Assembly (NCBI RefSeq): GCF_900101475.1
Contig: NZ_FMZV01000003.1
Coordinates: 186,001 to 250,000 of the forward strand
Reading direction: 5' to 3'
Length of the DNA: 64,000 nucleotides
Origin: Ruegeria marina
Lineage (GTDB): Bacteria > Pseudomonadota > Alphaproteobacteria > Rhodobacterales > Rhodobacteraceae
Numbering within the stretch: the first letter of the stretch is position 1; each line of letters starts with the position of its first letter. Shown here piece after piece: positions 43,113 through 53,320 of this stretch. Under the pieces are notes generated by a model, which saw only the letters and a list, made by a program, of their open reading frames with translations, did no database searches and was not told where the DNA came from. The position numbers and the translations under genes were made by a program.

Positions 43113-44204
43113 ATGAGCCTGATCCCCGACATTTCCGAGCTTCTGGCGCGGGCACGCGCCGACCTGCGCATGGGTTTGCCCGTGGTGCTGACGGGCGAGG
43201 AGGGCGAAAGCGTGCTGGCGGTCGCGGCGGAAACATTGTCGCCCGCGCGGCTGGCCGATCTGCGCGTTCTTGGCACGCCGGTGATCGCGGTCACCGGGCG
43301 GCGTGCCGAAACGCTGAAGGCGCGTGCCTATGACGGCGATCTGGCGCGTATCCTGATCCCGGATTTCGCCGATCTGAGCTGGCTGCAGGCGGTGGCCGAC
43401 CCGTCGGACGACCTGGACCGACCGATGAAAGGGCCCTTGACGACAGAGCGGCAGGGCAGCGCGGCGCTGCACCGGCTTGCGATCGCGCTGACAAAATCCG
43501 CCCGGCTCTTGCCCGCGTCAGTGGTGGTTGCGGTGACGGACGGGCGCGGCCTGGCCGCCACGCATGGGTTGACCTGCATCGACCACGCCCGCGCGGCGCC
43601 GCATCTGGGCGAGCGCAGCCCGCTGCGCGAAGTGGCCGCCGCGCGCCTGCCGATGGAAGTGTCCGAGGCCGGGCGTCTGCACGTATTCCGCCCCGAGGAC
43701 GGCGGCGAAGAACACTATGCGGTGGAAATCGGCCGCCCAGACCGGGACAAACCGGTGCTGGCGCGGCTGCATTCTGCCTGTTTCACCGGCGACCTGATGG
43801 GCAGCCTGAAATGCGATTGCGGCCCGCAGCTGCGCGGGGCGCTGGCACAGATGGGCGAGGAAGGTTCGGGCGTGTTGCTCTACCTGAACCAGGAGGGGCG
43901 CGGCATCGGGCTGGCCAACAAGATGCGGGCCTATTTCCTGCAAGATCAGGGGTTCGACACGGTCGAGGCAAATCACCGTCTGGGGTTCGAGGATGACGAG
44001 CGGGATTTCCGGCTGGGTTCGGATATCCTGAAATCGCTGGGGTTCAAGGCGGTGCGCCTGCTGACCAACAACCCCGCCAAGATCGCGATGATGGAGCGCA
44101 CCGGTATCGCCGTGACCGAGCGGGTGCCGCTGAAAGTGGGCCAGACCGCGCATAACCGTGGATACCTGGCGACCAAGGCCGCGAAATCGGGGCATATGCT
44201 GTGA
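43113..44204 (+). CDS. ribA: GTP cyclohydrolase II with degenerate RibB-like N-terminal domain
   Basis: The C-terminal half (about 190-363) is GTP cyclohydrolase II: VLARLHSACFTGDLMGSLKCDCGPQLRGAL (zinc Cys), GVLLYLNQEGRGIGLANKMRAYFLQDQGFDTVEANHRLGF and RLLTNNPAKIAMMERTGI. The N-terminal half resembles DHBP synthase in length but lacks the clear catalytic motifs, so it is probably inactive. GCHII opens GTP in the first riboflavin step. The L,D-transpeptidase gene starts over the stop codon. Confidence 0.9.
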   Translation: MSLIPDISELLARARADLRMGLPVVLTGEEGESVLAVAAETLSPARLADLRVLGTPVIAVTGRRAETLKARAYDGDLARILIPDFADLSWLQAVADPSDDLDRPMKGPLTTERQGSAALHRLAIALTKSARLLPASVVVAVTDGRGLAATHGLTCIDHARAAPHLGERSPLREVAAARLPMEVSEAGRLHVFRPEDGGEEHYAVEIGRPDRDKPVLARLHSACFTGDLMGSLKCDCGPQLRGALAQMGEEGSGVLLYLNQEGRGIGLANKMRAYFLQDQGFDTVEANHRLGFEDDERDFRLGSDILKSLGFKAVRLLTNNPAKIAMMERTGIAVTERVPLKVGQTAHNRGYLATKAAKSGHML

Positions 44205-44701
44205 CACCTGCCGATATGGTGCTGACGCCGCGCGGGGTGCGGTTTCTTGGCCGGTATTTCCCTTGCTCCATCGGCAAGGGCGGCATCCGGGCTGACAAGC
44301 GCGAGGGCGACGGGGCGACGCCGGTGGGTGCGCATCGGATTGTCGGCCTGCTCTATCGCGCGGATCGGATCGCGCGGCCTGCGGATTGGGCGCGGCCCAT
44401 CGGGCCGGGTGACCTGTGGTCCGACGACATGGGCGATGCGGCCTATAACCAGCTTGTGCGCACGCCCTATCCACACAGCCACGAGAGGTTGCGGCGTGCC
44501 GATCCGCTCTATGATCTGGTGCTGGTGACGGACTGGAACCGGCCCGATGCGGAGCCGGGGCGCGGGTCTGCGATATTCATCCACCAGTGGCGGCGGCCGG
44601 GATATCCGACCGAAGGCTGCATCGCCTTTTCCCGAACCGACCTGCGCTGGATCGCACAGCGGATCGCGCCGGGGGCGCGAATGATCATTCCGCCGCGGTA
44701 G
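44201..44701 (+). CDS. L,D-transpeptidase (YkuD) family protein
   Basis: The 166-residue protein has the YkuD core SAIFIHQWRRPGYPTEGCIAFSRTDLRWIAQRI, with catalytic Cys in TEGCIAF and the His before it. It lacks a signal peptide, which is odd for a cell-wall enzyme. GTG at 44201 overlaps the ribA stop (GTGA); ATG at 44216 is the alternative. Possible roles are peptidoglycan cross-linking or a cytoplasmic murein-recycling function. Its end overlaps the convergent YggS gene by 17 bp. Confidence 0.88.
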   Translation: MTPADMVLTPRGVRFLGRYFPCSIGKGGIRADKREGDGATPVGAHRIVGLLYRADRIARPADWARPIGPGDLWSDDMGDAAYNQLVRTPYPHSHERLRRADPLYDLVLVTDWNRPDAEPGRGSAIFIHQWRRPGYPTEGCIAFSRTDLRWIAQRIAPGARMIIPPR

Positions 44702-45344
44702 TTCTTTCCCCGAAGATGGCCGAACCAACCCGGACATGGGTGGCGCCCAGCGCAATGGCGCTTTCGAAATCTCCGCTCATCCCCATGCTGAGACCGGACA
44801 GCCCGTTGCGCGCGGCGATCTTGGCAAGAAGCGCGAAATGCAGTGCGGGTTCTTCCTCGACCGGGGGGATGCACATGAGCCCGCGCACCGGCAGATCGAG
44901 CGTGCGGCACTCGGCGATGAAACCGTCCGCCTCTGTGGGCATGATCCCGGCCTTCTGTTCCTCTTCGCCGGTGTTGACCTGAATGAACAGGTCCGGGCAA
45001 TGGCCCAGCTCTTGCGCAAGCCGCGCCAGTGTATTGGCCAGCTTGGGCCGATCGACCGAATGGATGGCATCGACCAGTTCCATCGCCTGCCGTGCCTTGT
45101 TGGTCTGCAAGGGTCCGATCAGGTGCAGTTCGACGCCGCTGTAGCGCTCCTTGAACGCGGGCCATTTTCCGGCCGCCTCCTGCACGCGGTTCTCGCCAAA
45201 GATGCGGTGCCCCTCTTGCAACACCGCTTCGACGCGGTCGTTGGGCTGCACCTTGGACACGGCGATCAGCCTGACCGACCCCTGCGGACGGTCCGCGGCC
45301 TGTTCGGCCTTTGCGATACGGTTCTTGATCTCTTGCAGCGACAT
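44685..45344 (-). CDS. YggS-family pyridoxal phosphate homeostasis protein
   Basis: The 219-residue protein is a TIM-barrel PLP carrier. PLP Lys lies in RLIAVSKVQPNDRVEAVLQEGHRIFGENRVQEAAGKW (about 34), followed by LHLIGPLQTNKARQAMELVDAIHSVDRPKLA and LSMGMSGDFESAIALGATHVRVGSAIFG. It balances cellular PLP and affects amino- and keto-acid pools. The start at 45344 has GGGGGA upstream; the frame open to 45425 enters the porin terminator. It converges with the L,D-transpeptidase gene. Confidence 0.95.
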   Translation of the reverse strand: MSLQEIKNRIAKAEQAADRPQGSVRLIAVSKVQPNDRVEAVLQEGHRIFGENRVQEAAGKWPAFKERYSGVELHLIGPLQTNKARQAMELVDAIHSVDRPKLANTLARLAQELGHCPDLFIQVNTGEEEQKAGIMPTEADGFIAECRTLDLPVRGLMCIPPVEEEPALHFALLAKIAARNGLSGLSMGMSGDFESAIALGATHVRVGSAIFGERTTAAE

Positions 45345-45390
45345 GGCATCCCCCGGTCTGGCTTGCCGCAGGAAAACACCATGTCGGCGC

Positions 45391-45421
45391 AAAAGAAAAG
45401 GGCAGGTCCGAAGACCTGCCC
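45391..45421 (-). terminator. Rho-independent terminator of the porin gene (UUCG loop)
   Basis: On the minus strand a 9-bp stem GGGCAGGTC/GACCTGCCC (45421-45413 with 45408-45400) closes on a TTCG tetraloop and is followed by TTTTCTTTT (45399-45391). It lies 30 bp beyond the porin stop codon and is very stable, as expected for an abundant transcript. Confidence 0.9.
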
Positions 45422-45450
45422 CCATTCGATACCGTCAAGCGGTGTACAGC

Positions 45451-46458
45451 TTAGAAGCTGAAGTACACACCGGCCTGGAAGGTGTCGTTGTCGTTCGACG
45501 CACGACGGTAGCCTGCTTCGAAGGAAGCGCCGCCGCCCAGGTCGTACGAGTAGTGGATACCGTAGGAACCACCTTCTTGCTGGTTCGAACCGGCGACTGC
45601 GTCGCGGTTGTCGTTACGGCCGGCGAGAACGTCGCCTGCGTCAACTGCGTCTTCGTCGGTGTAGAAGACCAGCAGGTTCGAAGCCGAACCGATGTCCATG
45701 TTGCCATAGATGCCGAACTTCGAGATGCCGTCGTTGTCAGCATATGCGACGCGTGCGCCGAACTGACCGCCGTCCCATGCGACCGAAACCAGGGTCTTGT
45801 CTTCCCACATGATGTCGGACGACTGGTTGGCAGCTGCGATGGTCCAGTCACCGAAGGTGTAGGCCAGCATCACGCCAAAGCGGTCAACAGCAACAGCGCC
45901 GTTACGGGTCGAGTACGAGATGTGGCCGGTGAAGCCGCCGGTCGAGTACAGCGCTTCGATGCCGTTCACGCCAAAGCCAGCCGACGAGTATGCATCCCAG
46001 TTGAAGTATTCGCCGTTCACGTTGCCGACGTTCGAGACAAAGCCAGCGCCGTCGATGCCGATACCTGCGGTACGGGTTTCGAGGTACAGGCCGGGCATGT
46101 TTTCAACTGCGCCGATGATGTTGCCGACGTTCACGCGGAAGCCCTGGTACGACACACCGAAGCGCGCGCCGTTGAAGGCTGCGCCCGACGGGTTCGAGCC
46201 TTGGTTGACGTTGTCACGGCTTTCGGACTGAGCACGGAAGCGAGCGTCGAACGCAACACCCGAGTCGGTTTCTGCCGACATGTCGAACTGCAGACGCAGA
46301 CGGCTGGTGATGGTGGTCTTGGACACACCGTTCACTGCGCGGTCGTTGGCGTCGTTGTAGTCCAGACCGAAACGGCCGTAGCCGCTGATACGAACGTCTG
46401 CGGCTGCGACGCTTGCGGTAGCGATCAGCGCAGTCGTTGCGAAGAGAACTTTTTTCAT
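45451..46458 (-). CDS. Outer membrane porin (Rhodobacter porin type)
   Basis: The 335-residue protein has a signal peptide (MKKVLFATTALIATASVAAA), a mature start DVRISGYGRFGLDYN and amphipathic beta strands. The C-terminus FQAGVYFSF ends with the aromatic Phe needed for BAM assembly. The sequence resembles the Rhodobacter porin fold, with Asp/Asn-rich loops. The ATG at 46458 has GAGGGAAACACG upstream; an ORF start 21 nt earlier lacks this. It is likely a major outer-membrane protein. Confidence 0.93.
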   Translation of the reverse strand: MKKVLFATTALIATASVAAADVRISGYGRFGLDYNDANDRAVNGVSKTTITSRLRLQFDMSAETDSGVAFDARFRAQSESRDNVNQGSNPSGAAFNGARFGVSYQGFRVNVGNIIGAVENMPGLYLETRTAGIGIDGAGFVSNVGNVNGEYFNWDAYSSAGFGVNGIEALYSTGGFTGHISYSTRNGAVAVDRFGVMLAYTFGDWTIAAANQSSDIMWEDKTLVSVAWDGGQFGARVAYADNDGISKFGIYGNMDIGSASNLLVFYTDEDAVDAGDVLAGRNDNRDAVAGSNQQEGGSYGIHYSYDLGGGASFEAGYRRASNDNDTFQAGVYFSF

Positions 46459-46755
46459 CGTGTTTCCCTCGGTTTTCATTCATACGCCCAAACCAGTGAA
46501 TCCGGCGTGGGTATGGACAGGGGTTTCGCTCTTTCACCCCCTTTTTGGCAAGCCTTGCCGGGCAACGGGCGACAAAGTCGTCACGGATGGTGCAGCTTTG
46601 CCACAGTCCCGCTCTCCGAGCCGCCAAATCCCTCCCTGCTTCGGGGGATTATGCAGGTTTCCCGCACGCGCACATGCGTTCACGTTTATAGAGGCTTGCC
46701 CCTAGGGGGCGGCTTGGGTAGGACATTCAGCACGAGAAAGCTGCGGGATTGTCCG
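46459..46755. other. Divergent 297-bp promoter region between porin and DUF3576
   Basis: No gene is present. It contains a small palindrome GGCAAG/CTTGCC next to a T-rich run near 46540-46560, and an AT-rich TTTATAGAGG near 46684-46693. The latter is a plausible -10 region for the plus-strand gene. Promoters for both genes should lie here, but I cannot define them with certainty. Confidence 0.5.
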
Positions 46756-47262
46756 ATGACGTTGCAAAATACGCTCAAAGCCACCCTTGTACTAGCCTTG
46801 TGCCTGGGTGTGGCCGCCTGCGGCAGCCAGCGGGGCGGTGTCCGTGTCGCCGATGCCCCGCCAGCGGATGATTCCTATATCGCCAACAACCGCGAAAGCG
46901 CGCCTACGAATTACGAAAAATCCTCGATTTGGGATGTGTTCGGCCCCTCGAAGGCTGAGCAGACCGTACAGGTGAACCGGTATCTCTGGGCCGCCTCGCT
47001 GGATGTTTTGAGCTTTCTGCCGGTGCAGTCGGTCGACCCGTTCACCGGCGTGATCGTGACCGGCTACGGTACACCGCCGGGCGGCGGCCGCTCTTACCGT
47101 GCAACCGTCCATATCAAGGATCCGGCGCTGGAAGCGCGGTCGCTGAAGGTATCGCTTCAGAGCAGCGGCGGCGCGGCTGTCAGCGCTTCGACCGCGCGTG
47201 CGGTGGAAGACGCGATTCTGTCGCGGGCGCGGCAACTGCGGATCGCTGACAACAAACTCTAG
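46756..47262 (+). CDS. DUF3576 lipoprotein
   Basis: The 168-residue protein has a lipoprotein signal with lipobox LGVAAC (Cys about 22) and the DUF3576 core [79 protein letters not shown]. Such proteins are conserved in alphaproteobacteria and placed in the outer membrane; the function is unknown to me. The real start is at 46756, although the frame stays open far upstream through antisense of the porin. It precedes leuS by 76 bp. Confidence 0.9.
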   Translation: MTLQNTLKATLVLALCLGVAACGSQRGGVRVADAPPADDSYIANNRESAPTNYEKSSIWDVFGPSKAEQTVQVNRYLWAASLDVLSFLPVQSVDPFTGVIVTGYGTPPGGGRSYRATVHIKDPALEARSLKVSLQSSGGAAVSASTARAVEDAILSRARQLRIADNKL

Positions 47263-47338
47263 AACCCAGCCGCAATTCGATCTATCACCACGCCGGGTTC
47301 ACGCCCGGCGTTTGCATTCATCAAGGACCAGACCTGCC

Positions 47339-49879
47339 ATGTCGCGCTATTCCGCCACCGAAATCGAAGCCAGATGGCAAGAGGCCTGGGACAAGGCCGG
47401 TATCTTCCGTGCCAGCCGGCAGGCAGACCGGCCCAAGTATTACGTGCTCGAGATGTTCCCCTACCCCTCGGGGCGCATCCACATGGGCCATGTGCGCAAC
47501 TACACGATGGGCGACGTGATCGCGCGCTACAAGATCGCCACCGGCCATAACGTGCTGCACCCGATGGGCTGGGACGCTTTCGGGATGCCCGCCGAGAACG
47601 CCGCAATGGCGAGCGGCGGCCACCCCAAGGACTGGACCTATCAGAACATCGCCGACATGCGCGCGCAGATGAAGCCGCTGGGCCTCAGCATCGACTGGAG
47701 CCGCGAATTCGCCACCTGCGACCCGGAATACTATGGCCAGCAGCAGGCGCTGTTCCTCGACATGCTGGACGCGGGGCTGGTCTATCGCAAGAACGCGGTG
47801 GTGAACTGGGATCCGGTCGACATGACCGTTCTGGCCAATGAGCAGGTCGAGAACGGCCGCGGCTGGCGCTCGGGCGCGCTGGTGGAACGGCGCGAGCTGA
47901 CCCAGTGGTTCTTCAAGATCTCGTCGATGTCCGAGGAACTGCTGTCGGCGCTCGACACGCTGGAGAACTGGCCCGCCAAGGTGCGGTTGATGCAGGAGAA
48001 CTGGATCGGCAAGAGCCGGGGCCTGCAATTCTCCTTCGAGCGCACCGACGGCGGCGCACCGATCACCGTCTACACCACCCGGCCCGACACGCTGATGGGC
48101 GCGTCCTTTGTCGGCATCTCGCCGGACCATCCGATCGCCAAGCAGCTGGAGGCCGAGAACCCCGAAGTGGCGGCCGAGGTTGCAAGGATGCGCGAGGGCG
48201 GCACCACCGAGGAAGCCATCGAGACCGCCGAGAAACGCGGCTATGACACCGGGATCCGCGTCAGGCATCCGCTTGATCCCAATTGGGAATTGCCGGTCTG
48301 GATCGCCAACTTCATCCTGATGGACTACGGCACCGGCGCAATCTTTGCCTGCCCGGCGCATGACCAGCGCGATCTGGATTTCTGCCGCAAGTACGACCTG
48401 CCGGTGATCGACACCTTCCTTGATCTCGACGATCCGAAACCGGTCGCGAACACGGCCTTCGTTCCGCCGAAGGAACAGAAGGTGCGCTGGGTGAACCATT
48501 TCGCCGGGCTGGACGTGGCCACCGGGCAAGAGGCGGTCGACGCCACGATTCGCTTTGCCGAAACGGCAGGCTGGGGCGAGGGCGTGACCAAGTACCGCCT
48601 GCGCGACTGGGGCCTGAGCCGCCAGCGTTACTGGGGCTGCCCGATTCCCGTGGTCCATTGCGACAGCTGCGGCGTGGTGCCCGAGAAGAAAGAGAACCTG
48701 CCCGTCCGCCTGCCCGACGATGTCAGCTTTGACCGGCCGGGCAACCCGCTGGACCGGCACCCGACCTGGCGCGACTGCGCCTGCCCGTCCTGTGGCAAAC
48801 CCGCAAAGCGCGAAACCGACACGATGGACACATTCGTCGATTCGTCGTGGTATTTCGCGCGCTTCACCGCGCCGCGCGCCGAAACGCCCACGGTGATGGA
48901 GGATGCCGAGTACTGGATGAATGTCGACCAGTATATCGGCGGCATCGAACACGCGATCCTGCACCTGTTGTATTCGCGCTTTTTCGCGCGCGCGATGCAT
49001 ATCACCGGGCACCTGCCCGCCAAGAGCAAGGAGCCTTTCGACGCGCTCTTTACGCAAGGCATGGTGACGCACGAGATCTACCAGACCCGCGACGAGAACG
49101 GTCGCCCGGTGTATCACCTGCCCGAGGATGTCGAGAACGGCAAGCTCAAGGCCACCGGCGAGCCGGTCGAGATCATCCCCTCGGCCAAGATGTCGAAGTC
49201 GAAGAAGAACGTGGTCGACCCGGTGTCAATCATCTCGGCCTTCGGTGCCGATACCGCGCGCTGGTTCGTGCTGTCCGACAGCCCGCCCGAGCGTGACGTG
49301 GAATGGACCGCCGCCGGAGCGGAAGCTGCGCACAAGCACCTGAACCGGGTGTGGAACCTGAGCGACCGGATCGGCGCGATGCAGCCGGATGCATCTGGCG
49401 AAGGTGACGAGGACCTGCTGCGCGAGATGCACAAGTGCATCCGCGACGTGACCAATGGCGTCGAAAGCTTCGGCTTCAACGCGGCTATCGCGAAACTCTA
49501 CGCCTTTACCAACACGCTGGCAAAATCCACGGCCGGGGCTGCGGCGCAGAAACAGGCGATCATGACCCTGGCGCAACTGATGTCGCCGATGACCCCGCAC
49601 CTGGCCGAGGATATCTGGGCGCATCAGGGCGGCGAAGGTCTGGTTGCAACCGCGCCCTGGCCCAAGGCCGACCCGGCGATGCTGGTCGATGCCGCCGTGA
49701 TCCTGCCGATCCAGATCAACGGCAAGCGTCGCGCGGAAATCAGCGTGCCGGTTGACATGGGCAAGGCCGAGGTTGAAAAACTGGCGCTGGCGACCGATGC
49801 TGTGCAAAAGGCGCTGAACGGCGCCGCGCCGAAGAAGGTGATCGTCGTGCCGGGCCGAATCGTCAATGTGGTGGTGTAA
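47339..49879 (+). CDS. leuS: Leucyl-tRNA synthetase
   Basis: The 846-residue class I synthetase has the HIGH-type motif [17 protein letters not shown] (about residue 40), the CP1 editing region with [20 protein letters not shown] and [12 protein letters not shown], and the KMSKS loop [14 protein letters not shown] (about 616). The C-terminal anticodon-binding domain ends in PGRIVNVVV. It charges tRNA-Leu. The start ATG follows AAGGACCAG. It overlaps lptE by 14 bp and is co-transcribed with lptE and holA. Confidence 0.97.
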   Translation: MSRYSATEIEARWQEAWDKAGIFRASRQADRPKYYVLEMFPYPSGRIHMGHVRNYTMGDVIARYKIATGHNVLHPMGWDAFGMPAENAAMASGGHPKDWTYQNIADMRAQMKPLGLSIDWSREFATCDPEYYGQQQALFLDMLDAGLVYRKNAVVNWDPVDMTVLANEQVENGRGWRSGALVERRELTQWFFKISSMSEELLSALDTLENWPAKVRLMQENWIGKSRGLQFSFERTDGGAPITVYTTRPDTLMGASFVGISPDHPIAKQLEAENPEVAAEVARMREGGTTEEAIETAEKRGYDTGIRVRHPLDPNWELPVWIANFILMDYGTGAIFACPAHDQRDLDFCRKYDLPVIDTFLDLDDPKPVANTAFVPPKEQKVRWVNHFAGLDVATGQEAVDATIRFAETAGWGEGVTKYRLRDWGLSRQRYWGCPIPVVHCDSCGVVPEKKENLPVRLPDDVSFDRPGNPLDRHPTWRDCACPSCGKPAKRETDTMDTFVDSSWYFARFTAPRAETPTVMEDAEYWMNVDQYIGGIEHAILHLLYSRFFARAMHITGHLPAKSKEPFDALFTQGMVTHEIYQTRDENGRPVYHLPEDVENGKLKATGEPVEIIPSAKMSKSKKNVVDPVSIISAFGADTARWFVLSDSPPERDVEWTAAGAEAAHKHLNRVWNLSDRIGAMQPDASGEGDEDLLREMHKCIRDVTNGVESFGFNAAIAKLYAFTNTLAKSTAGAAAQKQAIMTLAQLMSPMTPHLAEDIWAHQGGEGLVATAPWPKADPAMLVDAAVILPIQINGKRRAEISVPVDMGKAEVEKLALATDAVQKALNGAAPKKVIVVPGRIVNVVV

Positions 49880-50357
49880 CCGAAGATTCCTGCTGATGCT
49901 GCCGCTGGCGGTGGCCGCCTGCGGCTTTCAACCGGTCTATGGCCCCGGCGGGGCTGGCAATGCGCTCTATGGCAGGGTCGAGGTTTCGGCCCCCGACGAT
50001 GTCGAAAGCTTCTGGCTGGTGCAGGATCTGGAACAGACACTGGGGCGGAGCGCGGCTGCGGGAACCGACTACAAGCTTGACGTCAAGGTAAGCACCGTCT
50101 CGCAGGGGCAGGCGATCACCGCCTCGAACGAGACCACGCGCTATGCCATCGTGGGCACCGCGACCTACAAGCTGAGCGACAAGGAAAGCGGTGCTGTCCT
50201 GGCCTCGGGCGAGGTCGAGAGTTTCACCGGCTATTCCGCGACCGGGTCGACGGTGGATACGCTGGCCGGGGAACGCGATGCGCGACGGCGCCTGATGGCG
50301 ATCCTGTCCGACATGCTGACGACCAGGCTCTATTCCACGCTGGACCTGCCGGCATGA
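49866..50357 (+). CDS. lptE: LPS-assembly lipoprotein LptE
   Basis: The 163-residue protein has a lipoprotein signal ([20 protein letters not shown]; lipobox VAAC, Cys about 19) and the LptE core with an alpha-beta fold ([77 protein letters not shown]). It plugs LptD and helps LPS insertion. The leuS-lptE-holA order is standard in Rhodobacteraceae as far as I recall. The gene overlaps leuS upstream and holA downstream (ATGA). Confidence 0.92.
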   Translation: MWWCNRRFLLMLPLAVAACGFQPVYGPGGAGNALYGRVEVSAPDDVESFWLVQDLEQTLGRSAAAGTDYKLDVKVSTVSQGQAITASNETTRYAIVGTATYKLSDKESGAVLASGEVESFTGYSATGSTVDTLAGERDARRRLMAILSDMLTTRLYSTLDLPA

Positions 50358-51382
50358 AACTGAGTTCGCGCGAGGCCGAAGGGTATTTCGCGAAGCCCGA
50401 CGCGAGCCGGACCGGGCTGTTGATCTATGGCGGCGACGCGATGCGGGTCGCGCTGAAACGCCAGCAGGTGATCGCGGCGTTGCTGGGCCCCAATGGCGAG
50501 GAAGAGATGCGCCTGGCCCGAATGGCGGGTGGCGATCTGCGCAAGGATCCTGCGCAACTGATGGACGCGATAAAGGCGGTGGGGTTCTTTCCCGGCCCGC
50601 GCGTGGCCTTTGTCGAGGATTGCCCCGAGCTTTCCGCACCTGCGGTTCTGGCCGCGCTGGAAGATTGGGAGCCGGGCGATGCGCAGGTCGTGGTGACGGC
50701 CGGGCAGCTGAAGCCCACGTCGAAACTGCGAAAGGCGTTCGAGACCCATCCGAACGCCTATGCCGTCGGCGTCTACGACAACCCGCCGTCTCGGGCCGAA
50801 ATCGAACGGATGCTGGCGCAGGCGGGTATCCGCGACGTGTCGCCCGAGCCGATGTCGTTGCTTGCCGATCTGGCCCGCGATCTGGGTCCGGGCGATTTTG
50901 CGCAGCTGCTGGAAAAGCTGGCGCTTTACAAGCTGAATGACAGCGCGCCGCTGGGGCTGGAGGATATCGCCGCCTGTGCGCCTCGCTCGACCGAGGCGGG
51001 GCTGGACGATCTGCTGAACGCCGTGGCCGAGGGCAAACTGGCCTCGGTCGACCCCTTGCTGAGGCGGTTGCAGTCGCAAGGGACCAACGCCACCGGACTG
51101 TGCATCGCCGCCGCGCGGCATTTTCGCACGCTCTATGCCTGTGCCACGGACCCGGGCGGGCCGGGACAGGGCATCAACCGGTTGCGCCCGCCGGTCTATG
51201 GCCAGCGCCGCGACCGCATTCTGGGGCAGGCCCAGGCCTGGGACGCGCGGCGGCTGGAAAACGCGCTGACGGTGCTGACCGATACCGACCTTGCCCTGCG
51301 TTCGGCCGGGCGATCGGCGCCGCAGATGCCGCTGGTGGAACGCGCGATGATCCGGCTGGCGATGCTGGCGCGCCCGCGCTGA
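50354..51382 (+). CDS. holA: DNA polymerase III delta subunit
   Basis: The 342-residue protein has the delta pattern: TGLLIYGGDAMRVALKRQQVIAALLGPNGEEEMRLARMAGGDLRKDPAQLMDAIKAVGFFPGPRVAFVEDC, then the helical lid and the clamp-loader collar region (IAAARHFRTLYACATDPGGPGQGINRLRPPVYGQRRDRILGQAQAW). It opens the beta clamp. It begins over the lptE stop (ATGA), so translation is coupled. Confidence 0.95.
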   Translation: MKLSSREAEGYFAKPDASRTGLLIYGGDAMRVALKRQQVIAALLGPNGEEEMRLARMAGGDLRKDPAQLMDAIKAVGFFPGPRVAFVEDCPELSAPAVLAALEDWEPGDAQVVVTAGQLKPTSKLRKAFETHPNAYAVGVYDNPPSRAEIERMLAQAGIRDVSPEPMSLLADLARDLGPGDFAQLLEKLALYKLNDSAPLGLEDIAACAPRSTEAGLDDLLNAVAEGKLASVDPLLRRLQSQGTNATGLCIAAARHFRTLYACATDPGGPGQGINRLRPPVYGQRRDRILGQAQAWDARRLENALTVLTDTDLALRSAGRSAPQMPLVERAMIRLAMLARPR

Positions 51383-51405
51383 TGTGAACGCCTGTATTCT
51401 CGCCC

Positions 51406-51434
51406 TTGACGCGGACAGCGCGCGGGCCATTCTG
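51406..51434 (+). promoter_or_regulatory. Possible sigma-70-type promoter of the GST gene
   Basis: TTGACG (51406-51411) is followed by a 17-nt spacer and ATTCTG (51429-51434), 28 nt before the start codon. The -35 box is good; the -10 box is weak. Support is modest. Confidence 0.3.
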
Positions 51435-51461
51435 CAGCACAATTGAAAACGGAGGTTCCGA

Positions 51462-52055
51462 ATGTACAAGGTCTATGGCCGGGTCCGCAGCCGCGCGGCG
51501 CGGGTGTTGTGGTTGCTCGAAGAGATGGGCGTGCCCTACGAGCATGTCGATGTCGGCCCGCATGATCCCCAGGTGCTGGCCCTGAACGGCAGCGGCAAGG
51601 TGCCGGTTCTGGTCGATGGCGACCATGTGATTACCGACAGTTCGGCGATCATGACCTATCTTGCCGACAAGCATGGCGATTTCACCTATGCCGCCGGCAC
51701 GGTCGAACGGGCGAAACAGGACGCGCTGTTCCATACCATACTTGACGAGATTGACGCGGTGCTGTGGGTCGCGGCCCGGCATGGGTTCATCCTGCCCGAG
51801 GACAAGCGGGTTCCGGCCATCGTGGACAGCACGAAATGGGAGTTCGAGCGTAACCTCGCACGGCTGGAAGAACGGCTGGAGGGCCCCTTCCTGCAAGGCG
51901 GGAAGATGACGATCGCCGATATCCTGCTGACCCATTGCCTGAACTGGGCGCATGGCGCGGGCTTTCCGGTCACATCGCGCAAGATCAAGGATTATGCCAA
52001 GGAAATGCGCGCACGTCCGGCGTTTCAGCGCATGGGCGCGCTGATGCCGGCCTGA
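51462..52055 (+). CDS. Glutathione S-transferase family protein
   Basis: The 197-residue protein has an N-terminal thioredoxin-like domain (VYGRVRSRAARVLWLLEEMGVPYEHVDVG, KVPVLVDGDHVITDSSAIMTYLADKHG, the glutathione-binding cis-Pro and Ser) and a helical C-terminal domain. The first residue of the active helix is Ser-Arg rather than Cys. Its role is general detoxification or a specific conjugation; not determinable. AACGGAGG precedes the ATG. Its end overlaps the convergent flavoprotein gene by 31 bp. Confidence 0.92.
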   Translation: MYKVYGRVRSRAARVLWLLEEMGVPYEHVDVGPHDPQVLALNGSGKVPVLVDGDHVITDSSAIMTYLADKHGDFTYAAGTVERAKQDALFHTILDEIDAVLWVAARHGFILPEDKRVPAIVDSTKWEFERNLARLEERLEGPFLQGGKMTIADILLTHCLNWAHGAGFPVTSRKIKDYAKEMRARPAFQRMGALMPA

Positions 52056-53224
52056 GCCCATCTTGCCGCCGCGCGACCGGCCCAGCGGCCGGTCGCGAAA
52101 CAGCCGGTCAGCAGGTAGCCGCCCGTCGGCGCCTCCCAGTCCAGCATTTCGCCGGCGCAGAAGACGCCCGGCAGAGCGCGGAGCATGAGGGTGTCGTCCA
52201 GCGCCCCGCGCGCCACGCCGCCCGCGGTCGAGATCGCCTCGTCCATCGGACGCGGGCCTGCATGGCGGACCGGCAGCGCCTTGAGCAGCGCGGCCAGGGC
52301 AGCCGGATCCTGCGGCAGGGGGCGGCCGAATTCCATCAGCAGCGCCGCCCGCGCGCCCGCCAGTTTCAGTGACTTGCGCAGATGGGCCGACTGGCTGGCC
52401 TTGCCGCGCGATTTCGCCAGCCTGCGGGTCAGTTCGGTCTCTGCAAGGTCGGGGAAAAGATCAACGGTCAACGCCACGCCGTCGCGCAGGGCGGCCGAAA
52501 CTGAATAGATGCCACCGCCTTCGAGACCGCGCACGGAGATCACCGCCTCGCCCCGGCTGGACAGAGCGCCCGCATGCCAGGCGACGCTCTTGAGCGGCTG
52601 GCTCATGAACGGGGTCATGTGGTTCGACCAGTCGACCAGCACCCCGGCATTGGCTGGCTCGAACGGAGACAGGTCCACCCCGCGCGCTGCCAGCAGACCG
52701 GCCCATTGCCCGTCAGACCCCAGCCGCGCCCAGCTTGCCCCGCCGAGTGCCAGCACCGTGACGGCTGGTTCGATTCTCTGAATGCCAGAAGGCGTGTCGA
52801 ACAGGAACGCGGCCCCGTCCCAGCCGGTCCAGCGCCAGCGGGTTCGGATCGCGACGCCCCGTCCGGCCAGTTCCGCCAGCCAGGCGCGCAAGAGCGGCGA
52901 GGCTTTCATGACCCTGGGAAACACCCGCCCGGTCGAGCCGGTGAACAGATCCTGCCCCAGATCGCGCGCCCAGTCCTGCACCGCCCCTGCATCGAAATCG
53001 GCCAGAATCGGGCGCAACCAGTCCGCCGCGCCACCGTAAGCGGTGATCAATTGTTCGAACGGTTCGTCCTTGGTCAGGTTCAGCCCGGACTTTCCCGCCA
53101 TCAGGAACTTGCGCGCGACCGAGGGTTTCGCCTCGACCACGATCACCGGCAGACCGGCGCGGGCCAGCTCGCCCGCCGCCATCAACCCGGTGGGTCCGCC
53201 CCCGATGACCAGGGCCGGTGTCAT
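52025..53224 (-). CDS. HI0933-like flavoprotein (BaiN/RdsA-related)
   Basis: The 399-residue protein has an FAD-binding start TPALVIGGGPTGLMAAGELARAGLPVIVVEAKPSVARKFLMAGKSGLNLTKDEPFEQ and the C-terminal GYLLTGCFATGRWAGRAAA. The AGKSGLNLT motif is the HI0933-family hallmark. Related proteins are flavin reductases of unclear substrate. It overlaps the GST gene end by 31 bp. Confidence 0.9.
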   Translation of the reverse strand: MTPALVIGGGPTGLMAAGELARAGLPVIVVEAKPSVARKFLMAGKSGLNLTKDEPFEQLITAYGGAADWLRPILADFDAGAVQDWARDLGQDLFTGSTGRVFPRVMKASPLLRAWLAELAGRGVAIRTRWRWTGWDGAAFLFDTPSGIQRIEPAVTVLALGGASWARLGSDGQWAGLLAARGVDLSPFEPANAGVLVDWSNHMTPFMSQPLKSVAWHAGALSSRGEAVISVRGLEGGGIYSVSAALRDGVALTVDLFPDLAETELTRRLAKSRGKASQSAHLRKSLKLAGARAALLMEFGRPLPQDPAALAALLKALPVRHAGPRPMDEAISTAGGVARGALDDTLMLRALPGVFCAGEMLDWEAPTGGYLLTGCFATGRWAGRAAARWAQAGISAPMR

Positions 53225-53320
53225 CCTGCGCGTCTCCTCGCGGGTGGTGACGATATTCGCATGTTGCCTTTCCTGCCGTCCCTACTTGCGCCGGTCAAAT
53301 GGTGGTGCATCCTCTTGCCC

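Noticed and set aside
45151-46755. Open frame running from the YggS region through antisense of the porin into DUF3576
   Set aside because: Only the part from 46756 has a signal peptide and DUF3576 core with a proper start; the rest is antisense to the porin.
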